From Oligoflexia bacterium (GTDB lineage: Bacteria; Bdellovibrionota; UBA1018; CAIMNF01): 51,115 nucleotides of DNA. Where the stretch lies: contig CAIKYX010000197.1 in NCBI GenBank assembly GCA_903831745.1, positions 1 through 51,115 of the forward strand. Direction: 5' to 3'. Numbering within the stretch: the stretch's first letter is position 1; the number at the start of each line of letters is the position of its first letter. Positions 18,724-25,720 of this stretch are shown piece after piece. Under the pieces are notes generated by a model. The model was not told the DNA's origin and made no database searches. It worked only from the letters and a program-made list of their open reading frames with translations. The position numbers were made by a program, and so were the translations under genes.

Positions 18724-20082
18724 ATGCAATGGGTTTATAAAAATCAAGAAGGGTCGCTGAAACAAGCGGCCCTTTTGCTTTCTGAGCAACTCAAGATCAG
18801 TAATCTTGCGGCAATGCTTTGTGTAAACCGGGGGCTATCGACTTCCGAGCAGGTTTTTACCTATCTGAATCCGAAGCTCGATCAGCTCACTCATCCGTTT
18901 AAGATTCTCGATCTCGAGAAAGCAGCAGCATTTCTCCTTGAATCGCAAACCAGCACGGTTCAAAAAAAAATCCGGGTCTATACGGATTACGACGTCGACG
19001 GCACCACGGGGGCGGCACTTCTGACGTGGTTTTTTCGCGATCTGAAATTTAATTTCGATGTCGTGCAGCCTGACCGTTTCAAAGATGGATATGGCCTGAA
19101 TGTCAGTGCTGTAGAGCAAGCGCATCTCGATGGAGTGCAAATCCTGATGACCGTCGATTGCGGAATTACCAATTTCGATGCTGCAGACAAAGCCGCAGAG
19201 CTGGGAATCACCCTGATCATTGTCGATCATCACCAGATCGACCCGGTTCGCGGTAATCCCCAGGCTTTTGCCGTGATTGACCCACAACGTGCGGATGATC
19301 CGTCGGGACTGAAGCAATTGTGTGGATGTGCTCTGGCTTTTTATCTCTGCATGGGAATTCGCTTACTCGCGCGCGCGTCGAATTTTTTTACCGACCTCGG
19401 AATTGCTGAACCGAACATGAAAAACCTGCTCGACCTCGTGGTCATTGCCACGGCAGCTGACATGGTTCCTCTGATTGGCGACAATCGGATTTTGGTTCGT
19501 CACGGCCTCGGTATTCTGCGAAATACCACGAAACCTGGCCTTCGTGCCTTGATTCAAAATGCGGGCATCGAGGTTAAAGCGGTCAGCGCTTCGAATCTGG
19601 GATTCGCGCTAGGGCCCAGGATTAATGCCTCAGGCCGGATGGGAAGTGCTCAGACCGCATATCGCGTGTTGACCACGAATGACGCCGATGAAGGCATAAA
19701 GCTTGCGCAAGAACTAGAAGGCATCAACAAGACCCGGGCGGAACTTCAAAACTCGATTTGGGATCAGGTTCGCGAGCAAGTCGATCGTGGACTCGAAAAA
19801 GGAAAATTTTCTCATGCCGTAGTGGTGGCTTCCTCGAATTGGCATGAAGGCGTGGTCGGAATTGTGGCTTCAAAAGTTACCGAGCATTTTCGCAAACCCG
19901 CTATTATTCTTGCGATTCGTGAGGATGGGTTGGCCAAGGGAAGTGTGCGTTCGTTCGGCGGTTACAACGTGCTCGAAGCCCTTCATCTATCAAAGGATTT
20001 TTTAAAGGGATACGGCGGGCACAAGTTCGCGGCCGGTCTGTCGCTTGATCCATCTAAGATTGAAGACTTTTGTGAACACTAG
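18724..20082 (+). CDS. recJ: Single-strand exonuclease RecJ, cut short by an in-frame TAG
   Basis: RecJ degrades single-stranded DNA 5' to 3' in recombination and mismatch repair. The first 452 residues contain all catalytic motifs: DYDVDG (88-93), VDCGITN, the DHH motif (VDHHQ), the GPRINASGRMG segment and the DHHA1 motif GYGGHKFAAG. A TAG at 20080-20082 then stops the frame. The same frame stays open beyond it to 20484 and encodes the missing C-terminal OB-type domain, giving about 586 residues in total, close to full-length RecJ. A single-base change of a Trp (TGG) or Gln (CAG) codon would explain the stop. The product is either a truncated enzyme, a two-piece enzyme or an inactive gene. 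Confidence 0.9.
   Translation: MQWVYKNQEGSLKQAALLLSEQLKISNLAAMLCVNRGLSTSEQVFTYLNPKLDQLTHPFKILDLEKAAAFLLESQTSTVQKKIRVYTDYDVDGTTGAALLTWFFRDLKFNFDVVQPDRFKDGYGLNVSAVEQAHLDGVQILMTVDCGITNFDAADKAAELGITLIIVDHHQIDPVRGNPQAFAVIDPQRADDPSGLKQLCGCALAFYLCMGIRLLARASNFFTDLGIAEPNMKNLLDLVVIATAADMVPLIGDNRILVRHGLGILRNTTKPGLRALIQNAGIEVKAVSASNLGFALGPRINASGRMGSAQTAYRVLTTNDADEGIKLAQELEGINKTRAELQNSIWDQVREQVDRGLEKGKFSHAVVVASSNWHEGVVGIVASKVTEHFRKPAIILAIREDGLAKGSVRSFGGYNVLEALHLSKDFLKGYGGHKFAAGLSLDPSKIEDFCEH
18751..18776 (+). terminator. Terminator-like hairpin inside the 5' end of recJ
   Basis: GGGTCGCT-GAAACA-AGCGGCCC pairs over 8 bp (one G-U) and is followed by TTTT. It lies 35 bp after the secF stop but within codons 10-18 of recJ, so it could end most sec-operon transcripts before recJ. 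Confidence 0.45.
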
Positions 20083-20088
20083 AATCAG

Positions 20089-20484
20089 ATGATGGCGACA
20101 CTGACTCCGCATGCTGACCGCTTTCAGCTATTGATCGAAGGTGAATGTTCGATTCAGGATCTGACGCCTAAGGCACTCGAAGAAGTCGAACAATTCGCGC
20201 CGTTTGGGCCGGGTAATCCGGAGCCCTTGTTTTCTGTCGAAACCAAAGTGAGTACGCAAGCGGTGTTAAAGGGCAGGCATTTGAAGTTAAAATTTACGCC
20301 TGGAGTCGAAGGAATCTGGTTCAATGCTGCTGAAAAACTGGAGTACACAGAGTTGATAGAAAAAGTGACGCGAGAGCGAACTTCTTGTCGCTTTGCAGGC
20401 ACGCCCGAGCTCAACCGCTTTATGGGCAAGGTGACGCCCACACTTCGAATCAAGGACGCCAATTCTTCTTCGCAAGGCTCGTGA
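20089..20484 (+). pseudogene. recJ: C-terminal fragment of RecJ after the in-frame stop
   Basis: These 131 residues (from the tandem ATG at 20089) continue the recJ frame without any shift, six bases after the TAG. They contain the conserved end of RecJ: LTPKALEEVEQFAPFGPGNPEPLF followed by a beta-rich OB-like domain. Translation could restart at the ATG pair close to the stop, giving a split RecJ, or read through the amber codon. No strong ribosome-binding site is seen before it. As a free peptide it lacks any catalytic motif. Confidence 0.8.
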
Positions 20485-20605
20485 TATTTGGCGGAAATTC
20501 TTCGATTCTGCTTCTTGTTATTCATTAATAAACCTTGTTTAAAATATCCACCCGTCTTTAACTAAAACTATAAGTTTTTGTCATTTTTGTTCAAGGAGGA
20601 ACTGG

Positions 20606-22231
20606 ATGAAGCAATGGCTACGTGTGGGTGTGGTGGGGGTGTGTGTTTGGTCTGCAATCGTGAGTGCGGAGGCCGGAACCAAAGTAATTCCAGCAGTGCC
20701 CGGAGAACTAGTAGCGAGGCTTTCGTCGGCCGCGGTGAAATCATCCGTCAGTTTCGAAGTGATCGCGCGTGACCTGCAAAATAAACTGGGATTAAAGGCG
20801 CTTCCGCAAATTAGACATTTTAAAACGAGTAACGAATTTGCAACTTTTCATTTTCAGGAAAAAGACATGGCTTCTATTGCAAGCTTGCTCAAGCACGATT
20901 CGAGACTTGCGTATGTCGAACCGAACTTTATTTACCACACGTTTGAGAGCCGGGCTCCGGGCGATCTCGTGCCAAATGATGCGCAATTCGCAGCACTTTG
21001 GGGTATGAAGAACGCTGGGGCTGCCGATTCGGCGGGGCATGCCGGAAAAGCAGGTTCAGATATTCATGTGACTGAGGCCTGGGCTGAAGGAATTACCGGA
21101 AGCAAAAATGTGAAAGTGGCAGTGATTGATACCGGCGTGGATTACACGCACCCGGATTTGACGGAAAACGTCGATCAGGCTGATGGTTGGAATTTCTACT
21201 CGAATGTCCAGGATCCAAAAGACGACAACATGCACGGAACCCATTGTTCGGGAACCATCGGAGCCGTCGGAAATAACGGTGTCGGTGTGGCAGGTGTGAA
21301 CTGGCACGTAACCATTATTCCGGTGAAGTTTCTCAGTGCCGGAGGAAGTGGTTCTCTTGATGCCGCTGTTCAGGCGATTCAGTGGGCCACGAGCAAGGGC
21401 GTACAGATCATGAGTAATAGCTGGGGTGGTGGCGGTTTTTCACAAGCTATGTTGGATGCGATTACCGATGCGAAAAAGCACGGAATTCTGTTCGTCGCGG
21501 CTGCGGGTAACGATGGTTCCAACAATGATTCTTCACCGACTTATCCCGCAAGTTACGCGGTCGACAATATTGTTGCGGTGGCGGCTACTGATAATACCGA
21601 TACCATTGCTGATTTCTCGAACTACGGAAGAACGACGGTGCACGTGGCTGCACCGGGCGTGAATATTCTTTCGACCATCAAGGATGGTGGTTATGCCGTA
21701 CTCAGTGGTACTTCGATGGCCACTCCGCACGTTTCAGGAATTGCGGCACTTCTTCTCTCGGCCAATCCGTCACTGACTTATGCCCAGATCAAAGAGACTT
21801 TGATTAAAACGAGTGATCCGGTACGAGGTCTCGCCCATAAGGTGGTCGCCAAAGGCCGGGTGAACGTTCATAATGCCCTTCATGGAATCATGGCACCTTC
21901 CGATGGTCCAGACGACACTCAGTGGAAGGACGTTTCGATGCATATCGAAACTCCGCATCCTTATGAAAATAGTAAAACCTATGACTATCCGATTTCTGTG
22001 CCAGGCGCCAAGTATTTGAGAGTCGTTTTTGATTCGATTGATACCGAACCTAACTATGACAAAGTGGTGGTGAAGCAGGCGAATGGCGATAAGGTAGAAT
22101 CGGTGAGTGGCAAGCTTTCGAATTATGTCACGGATTATCTCGAAGGGTCTCAGGCGACGGTGAGTCTGATCAGTGATTCCAGCAATAATGGGGTAGGATT
22201 TACCGTCTCTAAAGTGCAAGCGATTTATTAA
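20606..22231 (+). CDS. Secreted subtilase with inhibitor prodomain and C-terminal beta domain
   Basis: A 541-residue exported S8 peptidase. Signal peptide to about residue 23 (SAEAG); I9-type prodomain about 28-112 ending in LAYVEPNFIYH; catalytic domain with Asp175 (VIDTGVD), His210 (MHGTHCSG), oxyanion Asn302 (AAAGND) and Ser370 (GTSMATPHVSG). The last 100 residues form a beta-rich extension (WKDVSMHIETPHPYENS onward) resembling CUB-like or proprotein-convertase-type end domains. The ATG follows AAGGAGG with a 6-bp spacer. Probably autoprocessed after export, and the most canonical peptidase in the window. Confidence 0.95.
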   Translation: MKQWLRVGVVGVCVWSAIVSAEAGTKVIPAVPGELVARLSSAAVKSSVSFEVIARDLQNKLGLKALPQIRHFKTSNEFATFHFQEKDMASIASLLKHDSRLAYVEPNFIYHTFESRAPGDLVPNDAQFAALWGMKNAGAADSAGHAGKAGSDIHVTEAWAEGITGSKNVKVAVIDTGVDYTHPDLTENVDQADGWNFYSNVQDPKDDNMHGTHCSGTIGAVGNNGVGVAGVNWHVTIIPVKFLSAGGSGSLDAAVQAIQWATSKGVQIMSNSWGGGGFSQAMLDAITDAKKHGILFVAAAGNDGSNNDSSPTYPASYAVDNIVAVAATDNTDTIADFSNYGRTTVHVAAPGVNILSTIKDGGYAVLSGTSMATPHVSGIAALLLSANPSLTYAQIKETLIKTSDPVRGLAHKVVAKGRVNVHNALHGIMAPSDGPDDTQWKDVSMHIETPHPYENSKTYDYPISVPGAKYLRVVFDSIDTEPNYDKVVVKQANGDKVESVSGKLSNYVTDYLEGSQATVSLISDSSNNGVGFTVSKVQAIY

Positions 22232-22296
22232 GGTGCCTTAAAGAGAGTGAGCGTAAAAGCATTGCCACAAACCTTGCGATTGTCTAAGCTCAGGGC

Positions 22297-22809
22297 ATGA
22301 TCTTTTTTTGGCTCGCGATACAGACGACGGTGGCGCTCTCGTTTGCCCAGACCGGTACCAAGACCGTCACTCAGACTTCAACTTCATCTTCATTGGTGAC
22401 TGCGGTTTCAACTCCTCTGAGCCAAGGCGATAAAAAAATCCTCTGGGCCCAGTTTCAAAAAGCACTCGACAATGATGAGCGTGCACTGGCCCATCGAGAG
22501 CGGGCCGAACTCAAGCAGTTGGCTTTCGTGCAAAACGCCCGAAAGAAAAGCTGGCGCGAACAGGAAAAAAAGGCGCGGGCGCAATATTTTGAATCTCATT
22601 CGGGGCCAGAACGGCGCGAATACGTGTTGAATTATATTTCACGAAAGAAAGCACTCGACCAGGCGCTGCAGGACGAAACGAATCGTACTAAAAAATCCTG
22701 GGCCGATCAGGCAGAAGCGATGAAGCGTAATCGCAAAGATCGCGAACTCAGATTCAAAGCCGCGCTTTCGCAAAATCAGCGGCCAGACGATTCTCTTTGG
22801 ACCCATTAA
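22297..22809 (+). CDS. Exported helical (coiled-coil) protein, unknown
   Basis: A 170-residue protein with a signal peptide (to about residue 18, SFAQ), a Thr/Ser-rich linker to about 45, then an almost purely helical, highly charged region (residues 50-155) rich in Lys, Arg, Glu and Ala with heptad-like spacing. No family was recognised. It starts 65 bp after the subtilase stop and might share its transcript. It could be a periplasmic coiled-coil or DNA/peptidoglycan-binding protein; nothing in the sequence decides. Confidence 0.55.
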   Translation: MIFFWLAIQTTVALSFAQTGTKTVTQTSTSSSLVTAVSTPLSQGDKKILWAQFQKALDNDERALAHRERAELKQLAFVQNARKKSWREQEKKARAQYFESHSGPERREYVLNYISRKKALDQALQDETNRTKKSWADQAEAMKRNRKDRELRFKAALSQNQRPDDSLWTH

Positions 22810-22848
22810 CTAAACTAATAGACTTGATGCACATCTAATAAGTAGACT

Positions 22849-22864
22849 GGGGCCCGGACTTGCA
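22849..22864 (+). promoter_or_regulatory. Weak sigma-54 promoter candidate
   Basis: GG, ten bases, then GC within TTGCA, but only part of the -24 box matches (GGGGCCC instead of TGGCACG). It lies 76 bp before the small secreted gene at 22941. It is included because four stronger sites in this window precede genes of similar type. Confidence 0.3.
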
Positions 22865-22940
22865 CTAGAACTCACTCAACGAAAACAGTTGTAGAAAATC
22901 TGCAGCTCGTAAATTTGATCTTAAAATCGAGGAGAGAGTA

Positions 22941-23363
22941 ATGAAAAAAGTAATGATGATGAGTTTGATCCTATTGGCCACTGGTTCGGTTGTAATGGCG
23001 CAGGAAGCCCCGTCTGCGAACTCTGACGAGCAATATACCATCGCCCAATGCCAAAGCGTAAAGGGTTCTGCCGAGAAGCTGGAAGTCACCATCGTGGGCG
23101 GTGGTTTTACCGGTATGGTTCTCGGTCAGGTCAGTCTGATCAATCGAGCAGGCACGGCTCAGGTTTTGGGTTCGGTTCGAGTCGATGAACAACCTCGCGG
23201 AGAGCTGATGGGCGCGCCTTTGACTTATCTCGGACAAAATTTTCGATTGAACATCGTTACGGATGCTGGTCCACGTGACGGCGGATTTATTTCATACTTT
23301 ACCGGACGCATGGCCGGACGTCAGTTCGACGAAACCATGACGTGTGTTCTTTACAGTCGCTAA
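22941..23363 (+). CDS. Small secreted protein, function unknown
   Basis: A 140-residue protein with a signal peptide (MKKVMMMSLILLATGSVVMAQ). The mature beta-rich domain has two Cys (near residues 34 and 137) that probably pair. It begins with a segment resembling the 8884 product in size and Cys placement. The start ATG is preceded by the purine-rich leader CGAGGAGAGAGTA, shared with other small secreted genes here. No named family was recognised. The stop overlaps that of convergent queE by 4 bp. Confidence 0.65.
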   Translation: MKKVMMMSLILLATGSVVMAQEAPSANSDEQYTIAQCQSVKGSAEKLEVTIVGGGFTGMVLGQVSLINRAGTAQVLGSVRVDEQPRGELMGAPLTYLGQNFRLNIVTDAGPRDGGFISYFTGRMAGRQFDETMTCVLYSR

Positions 23364-24037
23364 ACACCTTTGGTGTCGGCACCCCAAAGGAGCTTGTGAA
23401 GCTGATACTGAAAGCGCACGGGGAGTTGGTCTTCGAGCATTCTTTCAGCCAGCTCGCGAGGCGAAATTCCGGTAAAGGTACCCGGAGAACCCTGGGCAAT
23501 CAGTGCCGGCGAAAATAAGATTTCGCACGAGGCAGGCAATGTTTTGCTTCTGACGATGTTTCTGGCCCATTCATAATCTTCCGGGGACGTAATCACAAAT
23601 TTGATTTCGTCCCCGGCTTTCAAAAATTTCAGATTCTTTTCAAAATTTCCACGATTCATTTTAGAGCCCGGAGTCTTGATATCCATCACGATTCTCGCGT
23701 GCGGTGAAGCCGCTTCGATAGAGACTTCACCATGAGTTTCGATCGAAACCGAATGACCCCGTTTCTTCAATTCATGAATGAATGCGATCGTTGGGCGTTG
23801 AATCAAGGGTTCGCCGCCGGTCAACAGCACATGCCCTACCGGATATTTTGCGATTTCAGAAAAAATCTCATCAAAGCTCATGCGTCGTCCGCCTTTGAAC
23901 GAGTAGGCCGAGTCGCAATAAGTGCAGCGCAAATTACAACCTGTCAGTCTGATAAAAATGAAGGGCACGCCGCTGAGCGAAGTTTCGCCCTGAAGTGAAT
24001 AGAAGATTTCGGTGATGAGGAGTCCGTCAAATGCCAT
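23360..24037 (-). CDS. queE: 7-carboxy-7-deazaguanine synthase
   Basis: QueE is the radical SAM enzyme that contracts 6-carboxytetrahydropterin to 7-carboxy-7-deazaguanine in queuosine biosynthesis. The 225-residue protein has EIFYSLQGET at the N terminus, the radical SAM cluster motif with Cys34, Cys38 and Cys41 (CNLRCTYC), the LLTGGEPL motif, and a family-typical ETHGE and MDIKTPGS. The length is normal. It completes part of the pathway with queA and tgt in this window; queC, queD and queF are not here. The ATG at 24037 has no evident ribosome site. Confidence 0.93.
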   Translation of the reverse strand: MAFDGLLITEIFYSLQGETSLSGVPFIFIRLTGCNLRCTYCDSAYSFKGGRRMSFDEIFSEIAKYPVGHVLLTGGEPLIQRPTIAFIHELKKRGHSVSIETHGEVSIEAASPHARIVMDIKTPGSKMNRGNFEKNLKFLKAGDEIKFVITSPEDYEWARNIVRSKTLPASCEILFSPALIAQGSPGTFTGISPRELAERMLEDQLPVRFQYQLHKLLWGADTKGV

Positions 24038-24096
24038 GGGTTCAATTCTTTTCCTGGCATTAGTTTATCTGATTTAAAAAGTAGGGCAATGGGAAC

Positions 24097-24125
24097 CTGA
24101 GTTCTGCGAGGAATTCAGTTTTTTT
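24097..24125 (+). terminator. Orphan plus-strand terminator upstream of queE
   Basis: CTGAGTTC-TGCGAG-GAATTCAG forms an 8-bp stem (one G-U) followed by seven T on the plus strand. No plus-strand gene ends nearby (the closest stops at 23363), so it would end either a long 3' extension antisense to queE or a small RNA. Confidence 0.6.
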
Positions 24126-24157
24126 CATTGTCTTTGTTTTACGACGCGATCGAATGA

Positions 24158-25207
24158 TCAAGGAGCGGTGCTTAGAAATTTTATCACTACGAGCCCGTCG
24201 CTTCCGCTATTTCCATGTGGGCTGATCCATTCTGAATCGCCGGCATTTCCTGCGGCGCCAGAATTTCCGGCTGCGAATACTGCAGGCATGATCGGATTAA
24301 AAGAGCTTCCGCCGCCACCAGATCCAATCCTGTCAGGTGAAGAAACAGCTGGAAGTGGATCGCATAAAGCACAGTGAGGTGGAATCATGTAAGAGGCGGT
24401 TGATCCTCCGCCTCCACCATAAAATCCGCCGCCCCCTCCGCCGCCGCCCCAGGCTGCGACCACATTGGATCCGCCATCTCCGGCGAGCAATTGGGTACCA
24501 CTGGTTCCGCCTGTCGGGTTACCGACAACGCCAACCAAACCACCTAGACCGCCTGCAATTTGGGTAGCGCCCGCGCCTTCATTTCCAGAAGTTAAAGATG
24601 TTCCTGGGCTTGCGTCGGGCCCGCCCGCATCGCCTCCGTCATTTTGGTAAGCTGCACCACCGCCGCCTCCAGATAAAAGAGAAAGAGATCCATCAATGGT
24701 AATCGCAGAGTAACCTCCGCCTCCAGATCCAGAAACTGAAGAACCGATACCGCCTTGGCCGCCGCCGTTCACACCACCTGCACTGGAAGTGCCTGGTGTA
24801 ATCGTGCCTGAAATTCCTGCGCCGCCCACTTGTATGAAGAGGGATTGTCCGGCAGTAACGGAGAGGGTGGATTGAGTGAATGCGCCGCCGCCTCCGTGAT
24901 TGCTACCGCTCGAGCCGCCGCCTGCGCCCCAGACTTTTGCGACTACTCCAACGCATCCATTGGGTACGAGAAGCGTGGTGCCAGAGGTAGCGGATGAAAA
25001 AATGAATGAAGAAGTCGGACATCCATCGACTGAAGGCGCGGCTGAGGTAGGAGTGGGGCGAGAGCCAGTGACTTGCATTGCGCAGTTTTGAAATATTGCA
25101 AAGATCGGTAGGAGTACTCCGACAGAAGCTAGAAAATGTTTTTTCTGAACCAACCACTGATAAAATTTCAAGAAATACCCCGATGGATCGATGCGCCGAT
25201 CGCTCAT
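24158..25207 (-). CDS. Glycine-rich surface lipoprotein
   Basis: A 349-residue protein. After about 24 polar residues there is a hydrophobic signal (LASVGVLLPIFAIFQNC) with an FQNC lipobox, Cys about residue 42. A short segment with two Cys follows (DGCPTSSF, NGCVGVV), then about 230 residues of Gly/Ser-rich sequence with repeated runs of three to five Gly. This layout matches large glycine-rich exported proteins (Gly_rich domain type) with silk-like or adhesin-like properties. No enzyme motif. Between it and the ncRNA terminator lie 104 bp that should contain its promoter. Confidence 0.75.
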   Translation of the reverse strand: MSDRRIDPSGYFLKFYQWLVQKKHFLASVGVLLPIFAIFQNCAMQVTGSRPTPTSAAPSVDGCPTSSFIFSSATSGTTLLVPNGCVGVVAKVWGAGGGSSGSNHGGGGAFTQSTLSVTAGQSLFIQVGGAGISGTITPGTSSAGGVNGGGQGGIGSSVSGSGGGGYSAITIDGSLSLLSGGGGGAAYQNDGGDAGGPDASPGTSLTSGNEGAGATQIAGGLGGLVGVVGNPTGGTSGTQLLAGDGGSNVVAAWGGGGGGGGFYGGGGGSTASYMIPPHCALCDPLPAVSSPDRIGSGGGGSSFNPIMPAVFAAGNSGAAGNAGDSEWISPHGNSGSDGLVVIKFLSTAP

Positions 25208-25311
25208 ATCAGTTTATCAAGAATGGAGGGGGATTCAATGTGTCGGTTTGGACATTCATTTCAGCACAGCGCAAGCGGCAAAGCCGGATGCCGGCTAGCC
25301 TTATCCATAAC

Positions 25312-25344
25312 AAAAAAAACGGCTGTCGTTTGCACGACAGCCGT
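25312..25344 (-). terminator. Rho-independent terminator of the c-di-GMP-type RNA
   Basis: On the minus strand, ACGGCTGTCGT-GCAA-ACGACAGCCGT is a perfect 11-bp stem with a 4-base loop, followed by a run of eight T. It ends the structured RNA about 105 bp before the next minus-strand start codon (25207). Confidence 0.9.
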
Positions 25345-25431
25345 CTGGAAAATTGAAGAGGGGGTCCATTCATGCTCAACGGGGTAGAAGAGCGTGTTTA
25401 TTGGACCCCCCTTTGAAAGCTTTGAAGGCTT

Positions 25432-25537
25432 CCTCACCTTTGGCAGCCCAGCCGGCATTGATCTTCGGGGTAAAAGACCGTTAGCCCTGTGGTTTTGCGT
25501 CTCCGACTTTTCAGTCGGGTTGCCTTTTTCAAAGAGG
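25432..25537 (-). promoter_or_regulatory. GEMM-I type cyclic-di-GMP aptamer core
   Basis: This is the ligand-binding portion of the RNA above, from P1 5' strand (25537-25530) to P1 3' strand (25442-25432). It contains the GAAA tetraloop stem, the conserved ACGCAAA stretch and a CUAA-containing receptor arm. Class (c-di-GMP or 3',3'-cGAMP) is judged from a G rather than A in the AAGGCAA segment; this is tentative. Confidence 0.7.
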
Positions 25538-25637
25538 GTAATAGGGATGATACCCGCCTCTTCACAGGCTCTCGTCCTGAGAACCCAAAAGTTCAGTAGT
25601 GGCCCATACGTCAATGTTAAGGTTTCTACATATTTAA

Positions 25638-25665
25638 ATTCTAACGCAGCGCGCATAAAAAGCAA
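25638..25665 (-). promoter_or_regulatory. Candidate promoter of the c-di-GMP-type RNA
   Basis: On the minus strand TTGCTT (25665-25660), 16 bp, then TAGAAT (25643-25638); the -10 box has five of six consensus bases and the -35 is weak. Predicted RNA start near 25631. Which sigma factor acts is not certain. Confidence 0.4.
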
Positions 25666-25720
25666 GACCGATTGTGAATAATTTTTCATAATTGCAATTT
25701 CAGGGTATTTTCAACTCTGA

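Larger units (their letters stand above)
25312..25631 (-). ncRNA. Orphan c-di-GMP-I (GEMM)-type riboswitch RNA, merRNA-like
   Basis: Transcribed from minus, about 320 nt. The GEMM-I core is seen directly at 25537-25432: a closing stem CUUUG/CAAAG with CCU/AGG; GGCAA before the P1b stem CCGACU-GAAA-AGUCGG (25518-25503), which has a GNRA tetraloop; the signature ACGCAAAACC; and a second arm with GCUAAC opposite CAAUGC, resembling the tetraloop receptor. The G that contacts c-di-GMP in known aptamers appears to be kept in GGCAA. It is followed by a long hairpin (9-bp GGGGGUCCA stem, 25410-25360, with an inner GCUC/GAGC pairing) and a strong terminator, and then no gene in the transcript. In Bdellovibrio bacteriovorus a free-standing c-di-GMP riboswitch RNA (merRNA) is massively expressed in attack phase; this looks like the same kind of element. 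The 3' half of the aptamer could not be aligned base by base. Confidence 0.75.

Noticed and set aside
24337-24650. Plus-strand open frames opposite the glycine-rich gene
   Set aside because: Antisense of GC-rich Gly codons produces Pro/Arg-rich open frames; no start signals.
25283-25295. Short hairpin GCCGG-ATG-CCGGC as a second terminator
   Set aside because: Only 5 bp and no T-run on either strand.
25261-25689. Open frame of 142 codons on the minus strand across the ncRNA
   Set aside because: It runs through the aptamer and the terminator stem, has no ribosome-binding site and no recognisable composition; the RNA structure explains the sequence better.
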